Positions 19,069 through 27,714 of a stretch of 64,000 bases of DNA are shown one piece after another; position 1 is the stretch's first letter, and each line of letters begins with the position of its first letter. The notes under the pieces were generated by a model. It ran no database searches, was not told where the DNA came from, and was given only the letters and a program-made list of their open reading frames with translations. The stretch comes from Serratia sp. FDAARGOS_506 (lineage in GTDB: Bacteria > Pseudomonadota > Gammaproteobacteria > Enterobacterales > Enterobacteriaceae). The stretch is taken from positions 4,402,001-4,466,000 of the forward strand of contig NZ_CP033831.1 in NCBI RefSeq assembly GCF_003812745.1, in the 5' to 3' direction. A program made the translations under genes and the position numbers.

Positions 19069-20001
19069 ATGAATTTAGCCAACGTCGATCTCAACTTGCT
19101 GGTGGTGTTCGAAGCGTTGTACCACACGCGCAACGTGACCGCCGCAGGCCGGCGTCTCAACCGCGCCCAGCCCTCCGTCAGCAATGCCTTGGCGCGGCTG
19201 CGCACGCTGCTGAACGATCCGCTGTTTGTTCGCAGCGGCGGCGGCATGGCACCCACGCCGCGCGCCCACCAGCTTATGCCGCAGATTCAGCAGGTGCTTG
19301 AACAGATTCATCTCGCGTTGGCGCCCCCTGCCCGCTTCGATCCGGCCACCGCCGAGCAACGGCGCTTTACGCTGGCGGCCGGCGACTATGCCGATATCGT
19401 GCTGCTGCCCGCCATCATCAGCCGATTACGTCAGACAGCGCCCGGCATCGATATTCGCGTTTCGCGCCTGGATCGCCACAATATTTACCGGCAGTTGGAT
19501 CGCGGCGAGGTGGACATTGCGCTGGGTGGCCATCTTTCCGGTACGGAAAGCCACTATGTGCGCACGCTGTTTGAAGAACACCTGGTGTGCATCGCCAGCC
19601 GTTCACATCCGCAACTGGCGGATGGCCGCTGGGATCTGGCGCGCTATCTCAGCCTGCCGCATGCGTTGTACGCACCGGCAGACGACGGCTCCGCCAGGGG
19701 ATTGGTCGACCGACGCCTGGCGGAAATCGGCGGTCAGCGGCGCGTCGCCGTGACCTTTTCACATATTGTCGCGCTACCGGCCGTAATCGCCGACAGCGAT
19801 CTGATCGCCACCCTGGCTGCCAGCGTGGCCCGGCATTTTTCCGATCCGCAACGCGTACGCTTTCTCCCGCTGCCAAACGAATTGGCCATCGCCCCTTTCC
19901 CCATTGAGCTGATCGCCGGCCGGCAGGTGCAACGCGATCCGGCATTAATCTGGCTCTGTGAGCTGATAGAGCAACTCTCCTTCACCCCTTCCCCATGTTA
20001 A
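19069..20001 (+). CDS. LysR-type transcriptional regulator
   Basis: This 310-residue regulator has an N-terminal winged helix-turn-helix (about 5-65: DLNLLVVFEALYHTRNVTAAGRRLNRAQPSVSNALARLR) and a LysR effector-binding domain in the rest. The type with NVDLNLLVVFEALYHTRNVT resembles the NodD/LeuO/PcpR-like branch. Divergence from pcp suggests it may regulate that gene or a distant locus. The effector is not predictable. Confidence 0.9.
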   Translation: MNLANVDLNLLVVFEALYHTRNVTAAGRRLNRAQPSVSNALARLRTLLNDPLFVRSGGGMAPTPRAHQLMPQIQQVLEQIHLALAPPARFDPATAEQRRFTLAAGDYADIVLLPAIISRLRQTAPGIDIRVSRLDRHNIYRQLDRGEVDIALGGHLSGTESHYVRTLFEEHLVCIASRSHPQLADGRWDLARYLSLPHALYAPADDGSARGLVDRRLAEIGGQRRVAVTFSHIVALPAVIADSDLIATLAASVARHFSDPQRVRFLPLPNELAIAPFPIELIAGRQVQRDPALIWLCELIEQLSFTPSPC

Positions 20002-20713
20002 CGCCCACACTCGCTGTATTTTTAACCGTTCAAACTCACATCCCAAGGGCCCGCCGGTGAGCTCAGTGACGCCCGCCAAATAGGAATCATCCGAATTAAC
20101 ATTCGGCAAATTTATATATTTGATCATCTTTAACAAGAAAATGGTAAGGATAAAAAACAATCAGTGACTTTTTTTACGTAAAAAAAGAGTTGTTTTATAA
20201 GCAAGTTGACTTAAGTGTTACACATTTATTTTTTGGTATTACCATTTTCCCAATAATTTGAGATAAAAAACGATCTGCTCGCATCTATATGTTTTAGATA
20301 ATAAAAAGCAAGATCGTGAGCAAGTTAACGAATTGAGCATTGATCCACAAGGCTATTTTGCAAATGCAGAGCTCTATTGTAGACTGCACAAATCGTGCCT
20401 TTGTGTAAACTTTGTTAAATCTTTCGTCAGTTCCTGTCTCTATTCGTGACAGATACGCCATCGGGATCGTGCGTCAATTCTCGTGCGGTAGCTATGCCTA
20501 AACCAGCAAATACTATGGTTCGCCTTATCATTTCCTTGCCCCCTTTGTCCGCCTAACGGCTGTTGTTTAGAAGGCTTTTCGGTGAGGCAAACCGCACGGT
20601 TGTGCCCAGCGCTAGGGTACCTGACGCAAAACCGCGATTTTCGCATCTATCGGGAGAAGACCGTTCCCGACATTCTGACTCAGGCGCTGGCGATCTTTTA
20701 TAAAGAGACGCCC
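20002..20713. other. Low-GC intergenic region at the left border of the T6SS island
   Basis: About 700 bases have no supported gene. The stretch 20150-20450 is markedly AT-rich and contains a perfect 20-bp palindrome (20168-20187). It probably holds the promoter for the membrane protein at 20714 and possibly an H-NS silencing site, but I could not define hexamers with confidence. Confidence 0.6.
20168..20187. repeat. Perfect 20-bp palindrome
   Basis: CTTTTTTTACGTAAAAAAAG is self-complementary over all 20 bases. It may be a protein-binding operator or a bent-DNA element. As an RNA hairpin it is AU-only except for the ends and centre, so it is a poor terminator. Confidence 0.6.
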
Positions 20714-21103
20714 ATGTCGAAGGCCAAAAATATTTTCACCGTGATCGGTTTGATTTTATTAGCTCCCATCCTCAGCCTCGTGGGTTTCTTCAAATTCATC
20801 ACGGTCGATCTCTGGCGCTATTTCAAACATATCGGTTCCTCTCTCAGCATGATGGAGAACGGCGTTTCTGCCTCCGGGCAAATCATCAGCATTCGCCAGA
20901 CCAATCTGTGGGACGGAAACCGACCGGTCTGCGAAGTCGAAGTCAAATACATCGACCAAGACGGAAAAAACCATACGGCCGTAGCGAAAGGCCCGATCAG
21001 CGTCGTGGAGCTGCCGCGTTATCAGCCAGGCCATTTCACCGCGATAAAGTACGACCCGAAGAACCCAAAAAAAGCGGTGATCGAGGAGCTTTCCCGACTT
21101 TGA
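20714..21103 (+). CDS. Small membrane protein with DUF3592-like domain
   Basis: The 129-residue protein is read from MSKAKNIF. One strong membrane helix at about 5-30 (FTVIGLILLAPILSLVGFFKFI) is followed by a soluble beta-rich part. That part carries ASGQIISIRQTNLW, VEVKYIDQDGKNHTAVAK and HFTAIKYDPKNPKKAVIEE, the pattern of DUF3592-type proteins (a variable-substituent-and-value motif). The 44-residue upstream extension is rejected because it has no family resemblance and no ribosome site. The function is unknown. It precedes the T6SS genes on the same strand and may be part of the island. Confidence 0.7.
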   Translation: MSKAKNIFTVIGLILLAPILSLVGFFKFITVDLWRYFKHIGSSLSMMENGVSASGQIISIRQTNLWDGNRPVCEVEVKYIDQDGKNHTAVAKGPISVVELPRYQPGHFTAIKYDPKNPKKAVIEELSRL

Positions 21104-21205
21104 GCGAAAGAAATCCTTTCAATTCACGTCATCCGGTATCCACGTGCTGAAAACGACTTGTCGTCCATCAGTCCACTAAATCACCTTGCATAAGGAAGTG
21201 TCACG

Positions 21206-21706
21206 ATGGGTGCGTTTATTGCCTTTTCGACGCAGGACAGCCTCTGGGGACAAATCCTGTTGACCTTCTTTGGCATCCTGGTGGGCTGCGTGTTGCTCGC
21301 CGCGATCGGCAAAAATTTTTTGCCGGCAAGCCGGGCGGCGGCATTACCCGTGCGGTTGCTGATCTTTGTCGCTCTTATGCTGGCTCTCCTGAAATACAAC
21401 CAGCAAGTGATGTCTGCGGTGAATACCCCCGCAGAACTGATTGGGTTCCTGATCTTGCCCGGCTTTATGATGAGTTACCTGAGTGCGGCGACACCGGGCA
21501 GACTGGCGCTGGCGATCGAACTGGGCTGTTTTACAGCGGTCGCCGCGCTGTTGATTCTGGGCACTGCCGGCATCGGCTTTTTTGCGCCCTATCACCTGGA
21601 GAGCGTCGGCCAATTTACCGCCAAGGCGATCGCCGCAGCGTTGTCCGTGGCCGCCGTACTTCTGGCGCGCGGAATAAACGGGAAGGACAACGCGCTGTCC
21701 TCGTGA
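21206..21706 (+). CDS. Unknown multi-pass membrane protein
   Basis: The 166-residue protein has about four or five hydrophobic segments: 12-35, 48-65, 78-100, 104-130 and 140-158. No catalytic motif is recognised. AAGGAAG stands 11 bases upstream of the ATG. It follows the DUF3592-like gene by 102 bases on the same strand and precedes the DUF2169 gene, so it may belong to the T6SS island. I do not recognise the family. Confidence 0.65.
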   Translation: MGAFIAFSTQDSLWGQILLTFFGILVGCVLLAAIGKNFLPASRAAALPVRLLIFVALMLALLKYNQQVMSAVNTPAELIGFLILPGFMMSYLSAATPGRLALAIELGCFTAVAALLILGTAGIGFFAPYHLESVGQFTAKAIAAALSVAAVLLARGINGKDNALSS

Positions 21707-21720
21707 TCATCCGTTTCGAA

Positions 21721-21738
21721 GCGGGGCTCTTTCCCCGC
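21721..21738 (+). terminator. Stem-loop after the membrane protein gene
   Basis: GCGGGG-CTCTTT-CCCCGC lies 15 bases after the stop codon at 21706. The U-run is absent, so termination is uncertain. It marks a likely transcript boundary before the T6SS accessory genes. Confidence 0.45.
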
Positions 21739-21879
21739 ATTAGCGAGCGGCCCTCAGCGCCGCATCGTTTTCTTCATCTGTTGTGACATAGCCTGATATC
21801 TATTAAACCGAAAAACGGATTGTTTTTGAGCAAGCAGCCTGGCTGCCGGCTGATATCCACAGGAAGCTTTACACACACA

Positions 21880-24432
21880 ATGAAAGTCGTAAAACCTCTG
21901 CGCCTCAGCGCGCTTCATCGCCCCTTCTTTTGGCAAGGGCAAAATCATCTGGGCGTTTCCGTTTTGGCCTTGGCCGATATGGGGGCCTCCCCGCGCCTGC
22001 GCCCCGAACCTGAGCTGTGGCAGCTGGCTGCCGAAGAGCTCACGTTAAGCGGCGGCGTGCTCGACTTGGCTATCCCGAAAGCCTGTGCAGAGTTTCTCGC
22101 CACCGGTAATGCCTACACCCATCATCAGCAAGACAAAACCGCCTGCGCCGTGAAGATTCAACTGGATTCGCTGGAGAAAACGCTGGTGGTTTTCGGCGAT
22201 CGCCATTGGATCAACGATCGTCCCTCTACTCCCCTCCCCTTTGCAGAAATGCGTCTGGACTGGCGCCGGGCTTACGGCGGCGCTCAGTTCGCCGATAATC
22301 CACACGGTATCGGCGCCACTCCAGAAACATTTCCGCAAGGCCGCATCCATCGCCTACCCAATGTCGAACCGCTGCAGGGGCGTCTTACGTCTCCTCGGCA
22401 AAGCGCGCTACCGGCAAGCTTTGACGCGCTGGATATCACCTGGCCACGGCGCTTCTCCCGCATCGGTAAAAACTACGACGCCGACTGGTTGAAAAATGGC
22501 TTTCCCGGCTTCGCCAACGACATCGACTGGCGCCTGTTCAACATGGCGGACAGCGACCAACAGTTTCCCCAACGCGACAGTCTGCCGCCTCAGGCCGCCT
22601 ACCGGATATGGAACATGCATCCGTCGGAGCCAATGCAGCAAGGGCATTTGCCGCCGTGGCGCATACGCTGCTTCATCAACCGGCTGCGCGCCGGCGAAGC
22701 GTATTTCGAAGAGATCGCCATGCGCCACACCACCGTCTGGTTCTTCCCCCATCGGGAACAGATGCTGCTTATCTATCAGGGCAGCGTACGCATCAATGAA
22801 GACGACGCCGCCGACGTGATGCAACTGATGCCGGCATTGGAAATTGAAGGAGAGCCGCGTTCCACCGAGCATTATCGGCAGGTGTTGACCCAGCGGCTGG
22901 ATAAAGAACAGGGTGCCCTGCACGCTTTTCGTGAACAAGACCTGTTGCCGGAAACATGCATCGGTGCCTGGCTGGATACGGAAACGCCGACGCAGCAAAG
23001 CCCGATCGCGGAAAATTTCGCCGCCTACGAACAGCATCAACGCGAAGATCACCGCCAACGCTTGCTGCGCGAAGGCCAGGACATCGATGAACTGTTCCCG
23101 CTGCCGTCGCAAGAAGCGCCGCCGAAGCTGGATCAACTCGCCGAATTCGTCGAGCGACTGGAGAGCCAGGCCGAGGCGCAGTATCAGGACATGCTCAAAC
23201 TGGCACAAGCTAACGGTATCGACCCGCTCAACCCCGGCGGAGAGCATATGCCATCATCCGGTGCGGAAAGCTACCAGCAGCAGCGCGATCTGCTGTTTCA
23301 GGAGGGGCATCAACGTCCCGACGCGTTTAGCGACAAGCAGCTGGGGGAAAGCGAGCGCGCGCTGCACCAGATGTATTTAATGTCGGCACAGGCGCAAAGC
23401 CCGGCGCTGCGTTTAAGCGGCGATCTGGCGCAGATCATTCGCCAACGCGTCGCCGCCGCCATGCTGCGCGATAAAGATCTCAGCGGCCTTGATCTCACCG
23501 GTGCCGATCTGTCCGGCATGGACCTCAGTCAGGCTAACTTGCGCGGCACATTGCTGGAAAACGCCAATCTGCGCCACACCCGGCTGGCGGGCAGCGATCT
23601 TCGCGAGGCGATGTTGGCCCGTGCCGATCTCAGCGGCGCCGTCTTGCAGCAGGCCAATCTGAGCCATGCCTCCTTGGCCCTGGCTAAATGCGAAGCGACG
23701 GATTTCGGCGGCGCGCAGCTGCACGAAACCAACATTCAGCAAACGTTGTTTCAGCGCTGTGATTTCACGATGGCGTCACTACGCGATTTGCTGGGGTACG
23801 AAACCTTGCTCGGGCAGTGTGATTTCAGCCGTGCCACGCTGGCCAACATTACGCTGATGGAGCTACAGCTGGAGCAGCTGACATTCAGTCACGCTCGGCT
23901 CGACAAAATCAGCTTCGTCAAATGCCGGCTGCTGGCGGCAAACTTCAATCTGGCTCGGCTGGAGAGCTGCACCTGGATTGACACCGAGACGCAAAGCCTC
24001 AGCTTCCGCGCCGCACGCCTCACGGCCTGCGCCTTTGTGGCAAAGACGCTGTTGCCGCAGGCGGATTTCAGCGACGCGACCCTAAACCAGTGCAATTTAC
24101 GCCAGATGCCGTTGCCGCGGGCTAATTTCAGCCGTGCGCGTCTCAACAACTGCGACCTGTCGGAAACCCGCCTGAACGGGGCCGATTTCCGCCAGGCCAA
24201 CGGCAGCGGCAGCCTGTTCATCCGCAGCGATCTGTCCCAGGCCAACCTGCGCGACGCCAATTTCACTGCGGCGATCCTGCAAAAATGCGTGTTGTCAGGC
24301 ACCGACCTGCAGGGCACCAACCTGTTCCGGGCCGATTTGTCGCAGTCGCAAGTGGATCAGGCGACCCGGCTCGACGGCGCCTATACCGTCAGAGTGAAAA
24401 CATTGCCTCGCCACAACGGGAAGGAAGTATGA
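21880..24432 (+). CDS. T6SS-associated DUF2169 protein with pentapeptide repeats
   Basis: The protein has 850 residues from MKVVKPLRLS, a start chosen because DUF2169 begins with this kind of sequence; the 20-residue extension starting with TTG is rejected. Residues 1-300 are a DUF2169 domain (LDWRRAYGG, NPHGIG, FPNVE-like RLPNVEPL, RCFINRL). A Gln/Glu-rich coiled stretch follows (about 360-480). About 320 residues of pentapeptide repeats (A/L-x-F/L-x-x pattern: LDLTGADLSGMDLSQANLRG) run from about 528 to the end. DUF2169 proteins travel with VgrG and PAAR-like genes in T6SS loci and are thought to help load or scaffold cargo; the mechanism is not settled. It overlaps the next gene by four bases. 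No toxin domain is visible. Confidence 0.85.
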   Translation: MKVVKPLRLSALHRPFFWQGQNHLGVSVLALADMGASPRLRPEPELWQLAAEELTLSGGVLDLAIPKACAEFLATGNAYTHHQQDKTACAVKIQLDSLEKTLVVFGDRHWINDRPSTPLPFAEMRLDWRRAYGGAQFADNPHGIGATPETFPQGRIHRLPNVEPLQGRLTSPRQSALPASFDALDITWPRRFSRIGKNYDADWLKNGFPGFANDIDWRLFNMADSDQQFPQRDSLPPQAAYRIWNMHPSEPMQQGHLPPWRIRCFINRLRAGEAYFEEIAMRHTTVWFFPHREQMLLIYQGSVRINEDDAADVMQLMPALEIEGEPRSTEHYRQVLTQRLDKEQGALHAFREQDLLPETCIGAWLDTETPTQQSPIAENFAAYEQHQREDHRQRLLREGQDIDELFPLPSQEAPPKLDQLAEFVERLESQAEAQYQDMLKLAQANGIDPLNPGGEHMPSSGAESYQQQRDLLFQEGHQRPDAFSDKQLGESERALHQMYLMSAQAQSPALRLSGDLAQIIRQRVAAAMLRDKDLSGLDLTGADLSGMDLSQANLRGTLLENANLRHTRLAGSDLREAMLARADLSGAVLQQANLSHASLALAKCEATDFGGAQLHETNIQQTLFQRCDFTMASLRDLLGYETLLGQCDFSRATLANITLMELQLEQLTFSHARLDKISFVKCRLLAANFNLARLESCTWIDTETQSLSFRAARLTACAFVAKTLLPQADFSDATLNQCNLRQMPLPRANFSRARLNNCDLSETRLNGADFRQANGSGSLFIRSDLSQANLRDANFTAAILQKCVLSGTDLQGTNLFRADLSQSQVDQATRLDGAYTVRVKTLPRHNGKEV

Positions 24433-25496
24433 CTTCAAGACCTGAGCAGATACGCCAACGCGTAAAACGCGGCGAGCTGATTGCCGGTGAGGATTTGCAC
24501 GGCCTGTCATTCGCCGATATGGATTTGGCCGGCGGCATGTTCAACGAACTGAACCTGAACGGCGTTAACTTTTCCGGTTGCGATCTGCGCGACAGCGTAT
24601 TCAGCGATTGCCAGCTCGAACACGCTCAGTTCGCGCGGGCGAACCTGAAGCAAACGGCCTTCAATCAGTGCGCCATGTCGGCCAGCCGCTTCAGCGAAAG
24701 CCATATCGAACTGACGATGTTCAACGATTGCCGGCTTGAACAAAGCGATTTCAGTCGGCTGCCGCTCCACCAAAGCCACTGGATGTCATGCCAACTGGCC
24801 GGCGCGAATTTTTCCGCCACTCAGCACGATCGCACCACCTTTTACGAAAGCCCGCTCGACGGTGCAGCGTTGAATCATGCACGGTTATCTCTTGTCACTT
24901 TCTTTAGATTAAACCTCTGCCAAACAGAGTTTGAAGGGGTAGATTTCGACCGTGTCACGTTTTTCGAATGTGACCATCGTGGCAAAAGTTACGCCGGGCA
25001 GCGCCTGATCGCCTGCCAGTTCACCGATAACCAACTGGACGATGTCGACTTCAGCCAGGCGACGCTGCGTCAGAGCAACTTCAAGGGCGCTTCACTGCGG
25101 CGCGCCAACCTGACGGGCGTGCAGGCGCAGCAGTCGCTGTGGCTGGAAGCCAACCTGACCCAGGCGCAATGCCGCGGCGGGCAGTTCGATCAGGCGATCT
25201 TCAGCGAAGCGACGCTGGACGCCGCCAACTTCAGCCAAGCGCGTCTGTATCAGTGTGTGTTCCAACACAGCCGCGCAGCGCGCTGTGATTTCAGCGACAG
25301 CGACCTGACCTACGCCGATTTTTGTTATGCCGACATCGGCGCCGCCGATTTCCGGCGCGCGCGTTTTATGCGAACCCGTATGCACCGCGCCCACCAGCAG
25401 CAAACGCGCTGGGGCGATCGCAGCGGGATTCTCGAGAGCGACGAAGAACTGTACGCCGCCGAAACCTGGAGCGCACAGCGCCAAAGCCGAATCTGA
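24429..25496 (+). CDS. T6SS-associated pentapeptide-repeat protein
   Basis: The 355-residue protein, from MTSRPEQIRQ, consists almost entirely of pentapeptide repeats (LSFADMDLAGGMFNELNLNG and onward), which fold as a right-handed quadrilateral beta-helix. It overlaps the DUF2169 gene in an ATGA junction; the 48-residue upstream extension is a reading through that gene. The repeat region resembles the C-terminal half of the preceding protein, suggesting duplication and splitting. It presumably acts with the DUF2169 protein at the VgrG/PAAR tip, but no function is established. Confidence 0.8.
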   Translation: MTSRPEQIRQRVKRGELIAGEDLHGLSFADMDLAGGMFNELNLNGVNFSGCDLRDSVFSDCQLEHAQFARANLKQTAFNQCAMSASRFSESHIELTMFNDCRLEQSDFSRLPLHQSHWMSCQLAGANFSATQHDRTTFYESPLDGAALNHARLSLVTFFRLNLCQTEFEGVDFDRVTFFECDHRGKSYAGQRLIACQFTDNQLDDVDFSQATLRQSNFKGASLRRANLTGVQAQQSLWLEANLTQAQCRGGQFDQAIFSEATLDAANFSQARLYQCVFQHSRAARCDFSDSDLTYADFCYADIGAADFRRARFMRTRMHRAHQQQTRWGDRSGILESDEELYAAETWSAQRQSRI

Positions 25497-25526
25497 ATGC
25501 ATTGACCACTTCACGAGGGGATCACC

Positions 25527-26162
25527 ATGAGCGTTGCCAACACAACTCGCGCCGTCAACATCGCACCGCCCCAGCAGGCCGCCGGCCAGGTTGTCAACCT
25601 GTTGCCGGACGGTAGCCTGGTGGTGGAATGTGAAGGCCGCGGCTGGCATTGCCGCCGGGCGGCGAGCTGCCTGCTGACGCCGGCCCTCGGCGACAACGTA
25701 CTGGTCGCCGGCTGCGGCCACCAGCTGTGGGCGATCGCCGTCCTCGAGCGCGCGGAGCCGCAAAACGCGGCGCGGCTGAGCATCGAAGGCGATCTGCACA
25801 TTGAAACGCCAAACGGCTCGCTGTCGTTGCACAGCGCGCAGGCGCTGAAACTGAGCGGTGACGCCATGAGGCTACAGGCGAAGACCGGCGACTGCCACGT
25901 CGACAAGATGAAATACAGCGGCGAAGAGCTGTCGGCCTTCGTCAGCATCAGCCGCCTGGTCGGCAAACGCTGCGAATCGCTGTGGCATTCGGTCAGCCAG
26001 ATCAGCCATTCACTGTTCCGCAAAGTGCGCCAGACCGAACACGTGCGCGCCGGGCAGCTGGATTATCAGGCGGAAGATTACGCCCGCGTTCATGCCCGCA
26101 ACACGCTGATTACCTCAAAAGACATCACCAAGCTGGATTCGGAACAAATCCACGTCGGATAA
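25527..26162 (+). CDS. DUF3540 family T6SS accessory protein
   Basis: The 211-residue protein matches the DUF3540 pattern: GQVVNLLPDGSLVV near the N-terminus, RRAASCLLTPALGDNVLVAG (a VgrG gp5-like OB-fold), and a beta-helical stretch (IEGDLHIETPNGSLSLHSAQALKL). The C-terminal ISHSLFRKVRQTEHVRAGQLDY is also typical. Such proteins sit between DUF2169 and DUF4150 genes in many proteobacterial T6SS islands. The structural resemblance to VgrG's needle suggests a spike-adaptor role (inference). It starts 30 bases after the pentapeptide gene. Confidence 0.85.
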   Translation: MSVANTTRAVNIAPPQQAAGQVVNLLPDGSLVVECEGRGWHCRRAASCLLTPALGDNVLVAGCGHQLWAIAVLERAEPQNAARLSIEGDLHIETPNGSLSLHSAQALKLSGDAMRLQAKTGDCHVDKMKYSGEELSAFVSISRLVGKRCESLWHSVSQISHSLFRKVRQTEHVRAGQLDYQAEDYARVHARNTLITSKDITKLDSEQIHVG

Positions 26163-26178
26163 CCTGCGGAGGCCTTTT

Positions 26179-26571
26179 ATGTTTGCCAACAGCCAAATGA
26201 TCGGCATGGACCTGGCGTTTCCCGACGTCTGTCTGACGCCAAGCCCAGCGCCGGTGCCCGTGCCCTACCCGGATATCGCCCTGGCGCCAACCGCCATCCC
26301 GAACGCGTTCAACATTCTGTTCGTCGGCACCCCGGCACACAACATGGCGACGGTGACGCCACTGACCAACGGCGACAACCCCGGCGTGGCCACCGGCGTC
26401 GCTTCCGGCACGGTGATGGGGCCGTCCCGCCACCTGACCGGCGCCTTTACCGTGTTACTCAAAGGCACTCCGGCTACTCGGCTGACCAGTCTCAGCCTGC
26501 AGAATTCCACCAACGCGCTCGGCATGCGCATCGTGCCGAGCCAATTAAAAGTGTTGCTGCTTGCGCCCTGA
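26179..26571 (+). CDS. DUF4150 / PAAR-like spike protein
   Basis: The 130-residue protein matches DUF4150: DVCLTPSPAPVPVPYPDIA, NILFVGTPAHNM and the repeated PAAR-type turns (GVATGVASGTVMGPSRHL, VLLKGTPATRLTS). DUF4150 proteins are PAAR-like tips that sharpen the VgrG spike and carry cargo. No C-terminal toxin is fused. It follows the DUF3540 gene by 16 bases. Confidence 0.87.
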   Translation: MFANSQMIGMDLAFPDVCLTPSPAPVPVPYPDIALAPTAIPNAFNILFVGTPAHNMATVTPLTNGDNPGVATGVASGTVMGPSRHLTGAFTVLLKGTPATRLTSLSLQNSTNALGMRIVPSQLKVLLLAP

Positions 26572-26619
26572 TGACGGCGCCCTATTACACAGCCATTCAA
26601 CAAGATTAAAGAGGATATT

Positions 26620-27120
26620 GTGAAAACACGGATTACCCTGACGCTGCTGACCGCCCTGACGCTTGCCGGTTGTTCCACCCCGCCGCCACCGCCGCCGGCG
26701 CTCAATAACGACACCCTCGTCAGCAGTGAAGTCAACGGCGTCACGCTGCAGCACCGCGCCGCGGTGAGCGCGCCGAAACAGTTTAAGCCGATCGGTGAAG
26801 AGTACCGCAGCCTGTACGCCGCCAGCATCATGAGCAGCCCGAACTATACCGGCACCGCCGTCGGCAGCCTGGACAACGCCGCCGCGTTCTACGCGCTGGG
26901 TGAAGTGGAGAACAACTGGCTGGCGATTTCCGCCATCCGCGGTGGCGACCTGATGGGTTACATCCAGGCCAACGCCGGCGTGCCGGAAGCCCGCTACAAA
27001 TCGACGCTGCGCAAGGATCTGCCGCGCCGCGCACGCGCCGCCAAACAGGACTGCGTCAAAGTCGGCGGCGACAGCAAGGCGTGTAAAAACGCCGGCTCAG
27101 CCACCTGGATACTCCAGTAG
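26620..27120 (+). CDS. T6SS-associated lipoprotein with SH3-like domain
   Basis: This 166-residue lipoprotein starts at GTG (GAGGA ribosome site). The signal peptide ends in the lipobox LAGC (Cys18), followed by a proline run (STPPPPPPAL). The remainder includes NNWLAISAIRGGDLMGYI, which resembles a bacterial SH3 strand pattern, and a C-terminal pair of Cys in QDCVKVGGDSKACK. It precedes tssJ by 29 bases and is probably anchored in the outer membrane. The function is unknown; it is not TssJ, which follows. Confidence 0.7.
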   Translation: MKTRITLTLLTALTLAGCSTPPPPPPALNNDTLVSSEVNGVTLQHRAAVSAPKQFKPIGEEYRSLYAASIMSSPNYTGTAVGSLDNAAAFYALGEVENNWLAISAIRGGDLMGYIQANAGVPEARYKSTLRKDLPRRARAAKQDCVKVGGDSKACKNAGSATWILQ

Positions 27121-27149
27121 TCAGCACGCCTGCGGGCGACGAGATTCCC

Positions 27150-27677
27150 ATGATGACGACCCCTATCGCATCCCGCTGGTGCGGGATGCTGTTTCTGCTG
27201 CTGGGCGCGCTGGCGCTCGGCGGTTGCATGTCTTCCGCCAAAAGCGTGCCGTCGCGTTACAGCCTGGTGTTCGATGCCGATCGCCAGGTGAACGCCGCCG
27301 GCGCGCAACCGGCGCCGATCAAAATTCGCGTGCTGCTGCTGCGTTCTGATGCGGAATTCATGGATGCCGACTTCTTCAGTCTGCAAAACGACGCCAAAAG
27401 CGTGCTCGGCAACAGCCTGCTGGACAGCGATCAGTTCTTCCTGACGCCGGGCCAGACCGGCAAGAAACTCGGTGGGCAAAGCGCATTGGACGCACGTTAC
27501 ATCGGCGTGATCGCCGAATATCAAAATCTGGACGGCAAAACCTGGCGCATTTCACTGCCGCTGCCGGAACCCACCGAAACCAATTTCTACAAAGTATGGC
27601 AATTCTCGCCGGATGAGCTGGAAGCGCATATCGTCGCGGGCGTGAATGGCCTGCGCCCCGTAAAAAAGGTCGACTGA
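27150..27677 (+). CDS. tssJ: TssJ, T6SS outer-membrane lipoprotein
   Basis: The 175-residue protein has a signal peptide with lipobox LGGC (Cys26) and a transthyretin-like beta-sandwich. The family loop between strands is seen around DSDQFFLTPGQ. TssJ (Lip/SciN) anchors the TssJLM membrane complex in the outer membrane by binding the periplasmic part of TssM. It is followed closely by tssK, tssL and tssM. Two adjacent ATGs start the frame. Confidence 0.93.
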   Translation: MMTTPIASRWCGMLFLLLGALALGGCMSSAKSVPSRYSLVFDADRQVNAAGAQPAPIKIRVLLLRSDAEFMDADFFSLQNDAKSVLGNSLLDSDQFFLTPGQTGKKLGGQSALDARYIGVIAEYQNLDGKTWRISLPLPEPTETNFYKVWQFSPDELEAHIVAGVNGLRPVKKVD

Positions 27678-27714
27678 CCCACCGCTGCGCTGAAGCGAAG
27701 TAACTATAGGTGTG

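Noticed and set aside
20440-20646. 68-codon minus-strand frame left of the T6SS island
   Set aside because: No family resemblance, no signal, and opposite to the island genes; considered chance.
23463-25496. Repetitive A/D-L-x-x pattern as a CRISPR or DNA tandem repeat
   Set aside because: It is repetition at protein level only (pentapeptide repeats); the DNA repeats are not near-identical.
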